This document shows, piece by piece, positions 45,509-53,052 of a DNA stretch of 64,000 bases. The stretch covers positions 62,001 through 126,000 of the forward strand of contig NZ_BMJT01000003.1 of NCBI RefSeq assembly GCF_014643595.1. The letters are read 5' to 3'. This stretch comes from Lysinibacillus alkalisoli (GTDB lineage: Bacteria > Bacillota > Bacilli > Bacillales_A > Planococcaceae). The notes under the pieces are model-generated. The model did no database searches. It was given only the letters and a program-made list of their open reading frames with translations, and was not told the origin of the DNA. Both the position numbers and the translations under genes were made by a program. The first letter of the stretch is position 1, and each line of letters opens with the position of its first letter.

Positions 45509-46651
45509 ATGCGCAAATTAAAAATCGGCATTACGTGCTATCCCACAGTGGGAGGGTCAGGTGTCATTGCAACAGAATTAGGCAAGCTTTTAGCAGAAAA
45601 GGGTCACGAAATACATTTTATCTCATCAAGCATGCCCTTTCGTTTGAATAAGCTTTACCCTAATATTTTTTTTCATGAAGTAACCGTTACGAATTATGCT
45701 GTGTTTCAATATGCTCCTTACGATATTGCATTAGCTAGCAAAATGGCAGACGTCATTCAAGATGAGGCGTTAGATGTGTTACATGTGCATTATGCGATCC
45801 CACATGCTGTATGTGCAGCTTTAGCAAAAGGGATGAGTAAGAGAGCTATTGGCATTGTTACCACACTACATGGGACAGATATTTCTGTTTTAGGGCAAGA
45901 CTCTAATTTAGCTCGCGCTATTGAATACGGGATTGAACAATCTGACATTGTCACTAGCGTGTCACATGCTTTGAAACAACAAACATACGATTTAATTCAA
46001 ACTAAGAAATCGATTGAGACCGTATATAATTTTGTTGATGAACATGAGTATCACCCTATTCATGCAGGTGACTTAAAACAACAATTAGGGATAAAAGCCG
46101 ATGAGCGCGTGTTAATTCATGTTTCAAACTTTAGGAAAATTAAGCGAGTGGAAGATATTGTAGCAACATTTTGTAAGGTAAGGCAACATCAGGCTGTAAA
46201 ATTACTGCTTGTTGGTGATGGTCCTGAAAAGCAACGCATTATGGATTGTGTTCGTTTATCCCCTTATGCTGCTGATGTGTTGTTTTTAGGTAAGCAAGAA
46301 AGCCTCGTTGAGTTATATGCGATTAGTGATGTTAAGTTATTGATGTCAGAAAAGGAATCATTTGGTTTAGTCTTGCTAGAGGCAATGGCGTGTGGTGTGC
46401 CGTGTGTAGGTACAAATATCGGAGGTATTCCGGAAGTTATATGTGATGGTAAAGATGGTTATATTGTGCCATTAGGTGATACAGCCTTGGCAGCTAATCG
46501 CATTTTACAACTTCTACAAGATGACACATTGCATGAAGCTTTTTGTGAGGCAGCTGTGCGCAGTGTGTATGATCATTTTCATTCTAGTAAAATCGTTGCC
46601 GAATATGAAAAACTCTATTATGACGTGGTAGCAAAGTATGCAACAAAGTAA
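45509..46651 (+). CDS. bshA: N-acetyl-alpha-D-glucosaminyl L-malate synthase
   Basis: 380 residues, GT4 glycosyltransferase. 'ITCYPTVGGSGVIATELGK' (about 8-26), 'HVHYAIPHAVCAALAK', 'TTLHGTDISVLGQD' and the C-terminal 'KESFGLVLLEAMACGVP' with 'GGIPEVICDG'. It joins UDP-N-acetylglucosamine and malate in the first step of bacillithiol synthesis. The stop overlaps cca by 14 bases. The deacetylase gene bshB1, next to bshA in B. subtilis, is missing here. Confidence 0.94.
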   Translation: MRKLKIGITCYPTVGGSGVIATELGKLLAEKGHEIHFISSSMPFRLNKLYPNIFFHEVTVTNYAVFQYAPYDIALASKMADVIQDEALDVLHVHYAIPHAVCAALAKGMSKRAIGIVTTLHGTDISVLGQDSNLARAIEYGIEQSDIVTSVSHALKQQTYDLIQTKKSIETVYNFVDEHEYHPIHAGDLKQQLGIKADERVLIHVSNFRKIKRVEDIVATFCKVRQHQAVKLLLVGDGPEKQRIMDCVRLSPYAADVLFLGKQESLVELYAISDVKLLMSEKESFGLVLLEAMACGVPCVGTNIGGIPEVICDGKDGYIVPLGDTALAANRILQLLQDDTLHEAFCEAAVRSVYDHFHSSKIVAEYEKLYYDVVAKYATK

Positions 46652-47810
46652 GGAATGGCAAGCAGCATATGACATTATTGAAGTGCTAGAAGGTGCACAA
46701 CATGAAGCCTATATTGTAGGGGGAGCTGTTAGGGATACTTTATTGGGCAAAAAAGTGCATGATGTGGATGTGACAACAAGTGCCACTCCGTATGAAGTGA
46801 AAGCCTTATTTACAGCTACGGTGGATGTAGGAATTGAACACGGTACGGTACTTGTCATTCATCCGTTAAGTGCTATAGAAGTCACTACTTTTAGAACAGA
46901 CGGCGAATATCGAGACCACCGTCGCCCCAATGAAGTCACATTTGTGCGCAGTTTATCTGAAGATTTAGCAAGACGAGATTTTACAATTAATGCGATGGCA
47001 TTAACACGACAACACCAAGTTATTGATCTATTTCATGGTCAACAAGATATAAAAAAAGGTATTATTCGAGCGGTTGGTGATGCCCATGCGCGCTTTTCAG
47101 AAGATGCTTTACGCATGCTACGCGCTGTGCGCTTTGCGGCACAGCTGCGCTTTGTTATTGCACCTATTACTAAACAAGCTATAAAAGATTGTGCCTATGA
47201 TTTAACACATATTGCAGTAGAGCGCATTAAAATGGAGTTAGATAAAGCGATGCTTGGAGATATGGGTATTGCTGTGCAACTACTACAAGAGACGACATTA
47301 GACCATTATTTAACAGGGCAATGGCTTGTAGAGCAATGGCGTGGCTTTCAAATAGATGAAGCACAGCTAGGATGGGCTTATTTTTGTTATTGTAATGAAC
47401 CGGAAGTAGCGTCTATTTTAGCTGCATATCGCTTCTCAAACAAAGAAAAGCAATTTATTAAAGATGTGTTGGCAGCTACGCACCAGCGTATAACAGATGG
47501 TTATACAGTGATGGATTATTATCAGTATAGTGAACGAGTTCTTTTGGGAGCAGCCAAAATTGCTTACCATCGTTTTAAGATTCCAGTAGAGAGTGATAAG
47601 ATTAAAAACAATAAAAGTAATTTACCACTCAAAAATCGACAAGCATTAGCTGTCACAGGCTATGATTTACAAGTATGGTGCAATAAAAAACCTGGCAAAT
47701 GGTTAAAAGAGGCGCTAAATGATATTGAGCGAGCAGTGCTTTACGGTGACGTCTTAAATGATAAACAACAAATAAAGGAATGGTATTGCAATGACATCAA
47801 TGAAAGATAA
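46638..47810 (+). CDS. cca: CCA-adding tRNA nucleotidyltransferase
   Basis: 390 residues, class II. Catalytic head 'YIVGGAVRDTLLGKKVHDVD' (about 25-44, with the DxD), 'SEDLARRDFTINAMAL' (about 108-123), 'DALRMLRAVRFAAQL' (about 151-165). It adds CCA to tRNA 3' ends without a template. Start ATG 46638 lies inside the end of bshA, and its own end overlaps birA by 20 bases, indicating strong translational coupling. Confidence 0.94.
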   Translation: MQQSKEWQAAYDIIEVLEGAQHEAYIVGGAVRDTLLGKKVHDVDVTTSATPYEVKALFTATVDVGIEHGTVLVIHPLSAIEVTTFRTDGEYRDHRRPNEVTFVRSLSEDLARRDFTINAMALTRQHQVIDLFHGQQDIKKGIIRAVGDAHARFSEDALRMLRAVRFAAQLRFVIAPITKQAIKDCAYDLTHIAVERIKMELDKAMLGDMGIAVQLLQETTLDHYLTGQWLVEQWRGFQIDEAQLGWAYFCYCNEPEVASILAAYRFSNKEKQFIKDVLAATHQRITDGYTVMDYYQYSERVLLGAAKIAYHRFKIPVESDKIKNNKSNLPLKNRQALAVTGYDLQVWCNKKPGKWLKEALNDIERAVLYGDVLNDKQQIKEWYCNDINER

Positions 47811-48771
47811 AATTGTAAAAAAATTACTTGCTTCTAACGGAGAAGCGGTTTCTGGTCAACAATTAGCAGATGAGTTTAATGTGTCGCGTACAGCAATTTG
47901 GAAACATATGAAAACTTTACAAGAAGAGGGCTATTCTTTTGAAACGATTAAGAAAAAAGGTTATGTGTTAACAGGGGTACCGAATACAGTGACAGCAGCT
48001 CAAATTAAAGCAGAATTACAAACCGAACAATTTGGGCAAGATATTTATTATTATGATGTGGTTGACTCTACACAAAATATTGCCCATCGTTTAGCTCAAG
48101 ACGGCGCTAAGCATGGAACGGTAGTTATTAGCGAAGAGCAAACAGCAGGCAAAGGACGATTAATGCGTCCTTGGGAATCGACGCGCCAAAAAGGGATTTG
48201 GTTAACGGTTATTTTACGCCCTGACGTACCACCACATCGTGCACCACAATTCACACTCGTTACAGCTGTTGCAGTGGTACAGGCTTTGCAAGAGCTACTT
48301 GTACAAGCAAAGCCACAAATTAAATGGCCAAATGATGTGTTAATTAATGGTAAGAAATGTACAGGTATTTTAACGGAAATGCAAGCCGAATCAGATGTTA
48401 TCCAAGCTCTATTGATAGGCATAGGAATCAATGTGAGTCAAAGTGAAGCAGATTTCCCTAAAGAGTTACAATCAATTGCAACCTCACTCAAGTTAGAAGA
48501 AGGCATTGATATAGACCGTTCGAAATTAATTGCTACATTGTTACATAAGCTTGAAATTTACACAGCCCTTTATGTGACAGACGGTTTTGATCAAATTCGT
48601 AAACTATGGGAAGCAAACTCCTGCACTATTGGTCAGCGTTTAGAAGTGACAACAGCTCGCGAAACATTTATAGGTGAAGCCATTGGCATTACGAATGATG
48701 GCGTTTTACGTGTGCAAAAAGATGATGGCGAAGTAAAAGAGATTTATACAGCGGATATTAAAATTTTATAA
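47791..48771 (+). CDS. birA: Bifunctional biotin-protein ligase / biotin operon repressor BirA
   Basis: 326 residues (ATG 47791; ATG 47800 possible). N-terminal winged helix-turn-helix (about 5-65, 'NVSRTAIWKHMKTLQEEG'), ligase domain with 'EEQTAGKGRLMRPWES' (about 111-126, the GxGRxxRxW loop) and 'IKWPNDVLINGKKCTGIL', and a small C-terminal domain. It activates biotin, attaches it to acetyl-CoA carboxylase, and represses biotin genes as the biotinyl-AMP complex. Confidence 0.95.
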   Translation: MTSMKDKIVKKLLASNGEAVSGQQLADEFNVSRTAIWKHMKTLQEEGYSFETIKKKGYVLTGVPNTVTAAQIKAELQTEQFGQDIYYYDVVDSTQNIAHRLAQDGAKHGTVVISEEQTAGKGRLMRPWESTRQKGIWLTVILRPDVPPHRAPQFTLVTAVAVVQALQELLVQAKPQIKWPNDVLINGKKCTGILTEMQAESDVIQALLIGIGINVSQSEADFPKELQSIATSLKLEEGIDIDRSKLIATLLHKLEIYTALYVTDGFDQIRKLWEANSCTIGQRLEVTTARETFIGEAIGITNDGVLRVQKDDGEVKEIYTADIKIL

Positions 48772-48802
48772 TGGCGAAGGTTAGTAGCTTTTGTTATAGT
48801 GT

Positions 48803-48842
48803 GAGTAGGACTGTATCGTGAGAACAGTACCTACTCTTTTTT
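48803..48842 (+). terminator. Terminator after birA
   Basis: GAGTAGGACTGT (48803-48814) pairs with ACAGTACCTACTC (48824-48836, one bulge); T6 follows. Confidence 0.87.
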
Positions 48843-48883
48843 ATGATAAAAAAATCTGCCTTGATCATACAAATGACAGGGAC

Positions 48884-48957
48884 GGAAGAAAACAGCGCAT
48901 AGGATTACACGCTACCCTTCTGTCTATTTTTACGCAGAAGGTTTTTTGTTTTCTTCC
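48884..48957 (+). promoter_or_regulatory. Structured leader RNA with internal terminator upstream of panBCD
   Basis: Three nested pairings are visible: outer GGAAGAAAAC (48884-48893) with GTTTTCTTCC (48948-48957), perfect over 10 bp; AGCG (48894-48897) with CGCT (48910-48913); and CCTTCTG (48916-48922) with CAGAAGG (48935-48941) followed by T6. The last is a terminator; the whole forms a three-way junction 20 bases before panB. It may belong to the 'pan' RNA motif reported upstream of pantothenate genes; I cannot confirm that match by eye. Confidence 0.6.
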
Positions 48958-48977
48958 CTTAATGGAGGAGGAACATA

Positions 48978-49817
48978 ATGAAAACAACACAAGATTTCAT
49001 TACTATGAAACAAACAGGAGAAAAAATCGTGATGCTAACAGCTTATGATTATCCCTCTGCTCGCCAAGCAGAAGAAGCGAATGTAGACATGATTTTAGTA
49101 GGCGATTCTTTAGGTATGGTCGTATTAGGTTACGACTCAACAGTACCAGTAACTGTACAAGATATGATACATCATGCGAAGGCAGTAAAGCGTGGAGCAC
49201 CGAATCGCTTTATTGTAGTAGATATGCCATTTGCCTCTTATCATGGTAACTTACAAACAACAATGCAAACAGCAGCCCATATGATGCAAACCACATTTGC
49301 TAACGCGTTGAAGCTTGAAGGTGCTGGCACTGTCATTGATACGATGGCTCATTTAACTTCGGCAGGCATACCTTGTGTAGCGCATTTAGGATTGCTGCCC
49401 CAATCAGCGCAAGTGCAAGGTGGCTATAAAGTACAAGGGCGCTCAGCACAGGCAGCTGAGCAATTGCTAAAAGATGCTAAAGCCTGTGAGAAAGCAGGAG
49501 TGATAGCTATTGTACTGGAGTGTGTACCCCATCAATTAGCGAAAATGGTAACAGATTCTGTTACGATTCCTGTCATTGGCATTGGTGCGGGTAAGGATGT
49601 CGATGGTCAAGTTCTCGTTTATCATGATGTACTAGGCTATGGCAACCATCATGTACCGAAGTTTGTAGCGCAATATGCACAGGTTGAGCCGATTATGTTA
49701 AAGGGCATTAATGAGTATGTAGCACAGGTACGCACGCAACAATTCCCCACATTGCGCCATAGCTTTTCTATGAAAGAAGAAACTTTACAAGCACTTTATG
49801 GAGGCACAAAGGCATGA
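48978..49817 (+). CDS. panB: 3-methyl-2-oxobutanoate hydroxymethyltransferase
   Basis: 279 residues. '[20 protein letters not shown]' (about 15-34), metal-binding '[13 protein letters not shown]' (Asp about 44), '[11 protein letters not shown]' and '[20 protein letters not shown]' late. It transfers a one-carbon unit from methylenetetrahydrofolate to ketoisovalerate, giving ketopantoate. GGAGGAGG precedes the ATG. Overlaps panC by 4 bases. Confidence 0.96.
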   Translation: MKTTQDFITMKQTGEKIVMLTAYDYPSARQAEEANVDMILVGDSLGMVVLGYDSTVPVTVQDMIHHAKAVKRGAPNRFIVVDMPFASYHGNLQTTMQTAAHMMQTTFANALKLEGAGTVIDTMAHLTSAGIPCVAHLGLLPQSAQVQGGYKVQGRSAQAAEQLLKDAKACEKAGVIAIVLECVPHQLAKMVTDSVTIPVIGIGAGKDVDGQVLVYHDVLGYGNHHVPKFVAQYAQVEPIMLKGINEYVAQVRTQQFPTLRHSFSMKEETLQALYGGTKA

Positions 49818-50647
49818 AGGTTATTACAACAATTGGGGATATGAAAGCGGTTATTAACAAACATCATCATCAGACGATAGGGTTAGTACCTACAATGGGC
49901 TACTTACATGAAGGGCATGTAGCATTAGTTACACAAGCTAAAAAAGAAAATGATATTGTCGTCATGAGTATTTTTGTTAACCCAACACAGTTTGGGCCTA
50001 ACGAAGACTTTGAAAGCTACCCAAGAGATTTCGACAGGGATGTAATGTTAGCTACCGAAGCGGGTGTAGATTATATCTTTGCACCAAGTGTGACAGAGAT
50101 GTACCCACGTACTTCTAGTTTACACTTGCATGTAGGTGAGATGGCACAAACATTGTGCGGCGCTTCACGACCAAATCATTTTGACGGGGTGGTGCAAATT
50201 GTCACCAAGTTATTGCATATTATTGAGCCTACCCATGCTTACTTTGGACAAAAGGATGCGCAACAATTAGCCATTATTGAAGCCTTGGTGAGAGATTATA
50301 ATTTCCCTGTTATTATTCGTTCTGTGCCGATTATTCGAGAAGCGGACGGACTAGCCAAGTCATCGCGTAATGTGTATTTAACACCAATAGAAAGACAACA
50401 AGCTCCTGTTATTTATGCAACATTGCAACAAATACAAAATGAGGTATGGACAATTGCTGAAGGAATTGCCCATATTGAAAAAGTAACAACAGGTAAAGTG
50501 GATTATTTAACAAAACTCAGCTATCCAGATTTAACGAAGCCAACAGCTGAAACAACAGCATTTATTCTAGCTGCAGCGGTATATATCGGAACAACGAGGT
50601 TGATTGACAATGTGATTTGGGAGGTGACAGCATGTTGCGCACAATGA
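49814..50647 (+). CDS. panC: Pantothenate synthetase
   Basis: 277 residues. ATP-binding '[16 protein letters not shown]' (about 24-39, HxGH), '[19 protein letters not shown]', '[20 protein letters not shown]' (20 residues) and 'SSRNVYLTP'. It joins pantoate and beta-alanine with ATP. ATGA overlap with panB; panD starts 16 bases before its stop, so panBCD is translated as a unit. Confidence 0.96.
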   Translation: MKVITTIGDMKAVINKHHHQTIGLVPTMGYLHEGHVALVTQAKKENDIVVMSIFVNPTQFGPNEDFESYPRDFDRDVMLATEAGVDYIFAPSVTEMYPRTSSLHLHVGEMAQTLCGASRPNHFDGVVQIVTKLLHIIEPTHAYFGQKDAQQLAIIEALVRDYNFPVIIRSVPIIREADGLAKSSRNVYLTPIERQQAPVIYATLQQIQNEVWTIAEGIAHIEKVTTGKVDYLTKLSYPDLTKPTAETTAFILAAAVYIGTTRLIDNVIWEVTACCAQ

Positions 50648-51015
50648 TGCATGCAAAGATTCATCGAGCGAGTGTAACAGAAGCAAACTTAAATTATGTT
50701 GGCTCTATTACGATTGATATCGCACTTTTAGAAGCTGTAGGTATTTTGCCAAATGAATTAGTTGCTGTTGTTAATAATAATAACGGGGCTAGATTTGAAA
50801 CGTATACGATTGCTGGAGCGCGAGGCAGTGGTGTCATTTGTGTTAATGGTGCAGCAGCAAGACTTGTACAACCAAGTGATATTATTATTATTATTGCTTA
50901 TGGTCAAATGACAACAGAAGAAGCTAAGCAACTACAACCTAAAGTCGCTGTTATGAATGCAGACAATACCATTAAAGAAATGATTAACTATGAACCGCCA
51001 CTCACAATAGGATAA
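50632..51015 (+). CDS. panD: Aspartate 1-decarboxylase, pyruvoyl-type
   Basis: 127 residues from ATG 50632 after GGGAGGTG. The proenzyme is expected to cut itself between G24 and S25 ('NYVGSITID'), turning Ser25 into the pyruvoyl group. '[20 protein letters not shown]' (about 51-70) and '[16 protein letters not shown]' are the other conserved blocks. It makes beta-alanine for PanC. Confidence 0.96.
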   Translation: MLRTMMHAKIHRASVTEANLNYVGSITIDIALLEAVGILPNELVAVVNNNNGARFETYTIAGARGSGVICVNGAAARLVQPSDIIIIIAYGQMTTEEAKQLQPKVAVMNADNTIKEMINYEPPLTIG

Positions 51016-51021
51016 TAAGAG

Positions 51022-51052
51022 GATGTGCCTAAAATAGGGCACATCTTTTTTT
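51022..51052 (+). terminator. Terminator after panD
   Basis: GATGTGCC (51022-51029) pairs with GGCACATC (51038-51045) with a short loop, then T7. Confidence 0.88.
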
Positions 51053-51131
51053 GTGAAATTTTACTATTTACCAATTTAGCAAACTATTAAGAGGGAGTGG
51101 GCAGTCTAATAGTGGAAGAGGTGGTGTATTC

Positions 51132-51605
51132 GTGTTTAAAGAGCAAGATTTTATCCAACAATATAAAGCTATTGAAAATGATTTGTACCGTGTCGCTTAT
51201 ATTTATATGAAAAATGAAGCGGATACATTAGATGTGATGCAAGAAGTAGCATATAGGGCTTATAAATACAGGCATCAACTAGAGCAACCTAAGTATTTCA
51301 AAACATGGGCAACAAGAATTACAATGAATTGTGCTCATGATGCTTTACGTAAAAATGGATGTTACGTAGCAACAGAGCAAATTATAGAAACCCCAATACT
51401 TGATGATGTGTCTTCAATTGAATTAGCAGATGTAATGGAAAAATTAACACCAAAAGAAAAAGATGTCATTATATTGCGTATTTTTTATGATTATACATTC
51501 CAACAAACGGCGCATTGTTTGAATAGTAACGAAAATACGGTTAAAACTATTTATTATCGTAGCTTACGCAAGCTCAAGCAACAGTTAGAGGAGGGAGAAC
51601 GATGA
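51132..51605 (+). CDS. ECF-type sigma-70 family RNA polymerase sigma factor
   Basis: 157 residues from GTG 51132. Region 2 at about 8-75 ('DLYRVAYIYMKNEADTLDVM', 'KYFKTWATRITMNCAHDALR') and region 4 at about 100-155 ('LTPKEKDVIILRIFYDYTFQ', 'NSNENTVKTIYYRSLRKLKQ'); region 3 is missing, as in ECF sigma factors. Its stop overlaps the next gene (ATGA), which encodes a membrane protein, the usual arrangement for an anti-sigma factor. B. subtilis has no gene between panD and dinG, so this is an inserted module. Confidence 0.9.
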   Translation: MFKEQDFIQQYKAIENDLYRVAYIYMKNEADTLDVMQEVAYRAYKYRHQLEQPKYFKTWATRITMNCAHDALRKNGCYVATEQIIETPILDDVSSIELADVMEKLTPKEKDVIILRIFYDYTFQQTAHCLNSNENTVKTIYYRSLRKLKQQLEEGER

Positions 51606-52624
51606 AGAAAGAATGGAATCGTATACATATCCCAAAATCATTAAGTCAACAAACTAAAAAAGGCATAGCAAAAGCTAAACAAGAAGAACAACGTCAAAAA
51701 TTTCGCCCATTGCGTTTTGTTGGGATTGTAGCTGCTTTATTTCTCTTAATAGCAACAACGCGTATAAAACAAGTAACCGCTTATTCAGAAATCTCTAACA
51801 TACCAATCATCCTTGTGATTATTATACTAGCGAGTGGCATTATTCTCTATCATATATTAGGTCATGCCTTTCAATGGTTTACAGTGCCTCTCATTTTACT
51901 TGCTGTAGCCCTTTATCTCTTTAGCATGCCCTATCGCCCTGCCTCTCCTTTACCTTTACATGCTAAGGTAATTTATACGACAAATGATGGTAAAGAAGCC
52001 AACAACACGAAAGTGGAGCTAAAAGTAGCGCAAGCATTAGGTGAGGCTAATGTAAAGCGCATTAAGGCTATCCATATTGGTCATCAAACATTAACAAAAC
52101 AAGACTTTGTCTTTACCTTTACGTACGAAGCATTTCGACAAAGTGAGATACAAAAAGCCATATGGCAAAGAGATGAAAAAATCAGCATTAACCGTGCAGT
52201 GAATACATTAGCTGTAGAATGGCATAGTGGGAAAACAACACAAGTACCATTAACCATTATGTATGAGTTTCCTTCGTCTACTGAAGGGCTAATAAAACAC
52301 CCTACAGAAGATCAACATTATACGTTGGCAGAAGCTACGACAATTACAGCATTCATTCCTGGTGAAGCTGTAGCCATTTCTCATTTACAAGTAGAAGGTA
52401 GTACTATAACAGCCGAACAATTACCAATTACGCTCGAAAAGGGAAGTGTGATAGAGGTAAACTTGGTGCAACAGCCAGAGGTGCATCTACAGCAACCTAC
52501 GCTACCTCTAATTAAGACAACTAATAACCATTATGAAATCGTATATTTGGATGAGCACCCTATGTTAAAACAACAAAAATATGAAGAAGCTATTAAAAAA
52601 TTATTACAAGGAGTGAGCGCGTAA
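51602..52624 (+). CDS. Membrane protein, probable anti-sigma factor for the upstream ECF sigma factor
   Basis: 340 residues. Cytoplasmic N-terminus of about 35 residues ('WNRIHIPKSLSQQTKKGIAK', resembling anti-sigma N-termini), three closely spaced membrane helices (about 36-54, 65-83, 87-107), and a large outside domain of about 230 residues, mostly predicted beta, with no motif I recognise. ATGA overlap with the sigma gene. A single-helix anchor is more common for anti-sigma factors, so three helices are unusual. The role is inferred from position and N-terminus only. Confidence 0.6.
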   Translation: MKKEWNRIHIPKSLSQQTKKGIAKAKQEEQRQKFRPLRFVGIVAALFLLIATTRIKQVTAYSEISNIPIILVIIILASGIILYHILGHAFQWFTVPLILLAVALYLFSMPYRPASPLPLHAKVIYTTNDGKEANNTKVELKVAQALGEANVKRIKAIHIGHQTLTKQDFVFTFTYEAFRQSEIQKAIWQRDEKISINRAVNTLAVEWHSGKTTQVPLTIMYEFPSSTEGLIKHPTEDQHYTLAEATTITAFIPGEAVAISHLQVEGSTITAEQLPITLEKGSVIEVNLVQQPEVHLQQPTLPLIKTTNNHYEIVYLDEHPMLKQQKYEEAIKKLLQGVSA

Positions 52625-53004
52625 TGATGCGTTATTACATCGGAATCGTTTTGACACAACTGATCGTTAGCCCATGGATTACCACACTCCTTTTTAGTTT
52701 ATATATGGTGTACGAGTTTATTAAGATAAAACGTAAAGTATTTGCTTATGTGATGTTAGGAATGCTGGTACTTACAAGTTTGTTGACGACACAAATATAT
52801 GTGATTATTATCGTTGCCATGGCCTTATTTGTTGTCATTCGAGATATAGAACAAGTGCGTAAAAGCTTTATGATAGTAAATATTGCACTTGCGATTGCTT
52901 TATTGTTAGCATTTATGGGATGGCACTTTGTCTATGTTGAAAAAGTTGTTTTATTGTCAGTTTATTTTGTTCTCTTCTTTTACACCTCACCTGTAGCGAA
53001 ATAG
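52624..53004 (+). CDS. Small four-helix membrane protein of the ECF module
   Basis: 126 residues (ATG 52624, ATG 52627), almost entirely hydrophobic, with about five membrane segments (8-26, 37-50, 54-70, 80-98, 103-122). The start overlaps the stop of the previous gene by one base, so it is the third gene of the sigma operon. No family recognised. It may assist membrane sensing. Confidence 0.65.
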   Translation: MMRYYIGIVLTQLIVSPWITTLLFSLYMVYEFIKIKRKVFAYVMLGMLVLTSLLTTQIYVIIIVAMALFVVIRDIEQVRKSFMIVNIALAIALLLAFMGWHFVYVEKVVLLSVYFVLFFYTSPVAK

Positions 53005-53052
53005 TATGTTAAAATAAAGCAAAACATTTAGTGAACTGTGAGTTGAAGTACA

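Noticed and set aside
48818-49048. 76-codon plus-strand frame covering the panB leader
   Set aside because: It spans two hairpins and runs into panB out of frame; no ribosome site.
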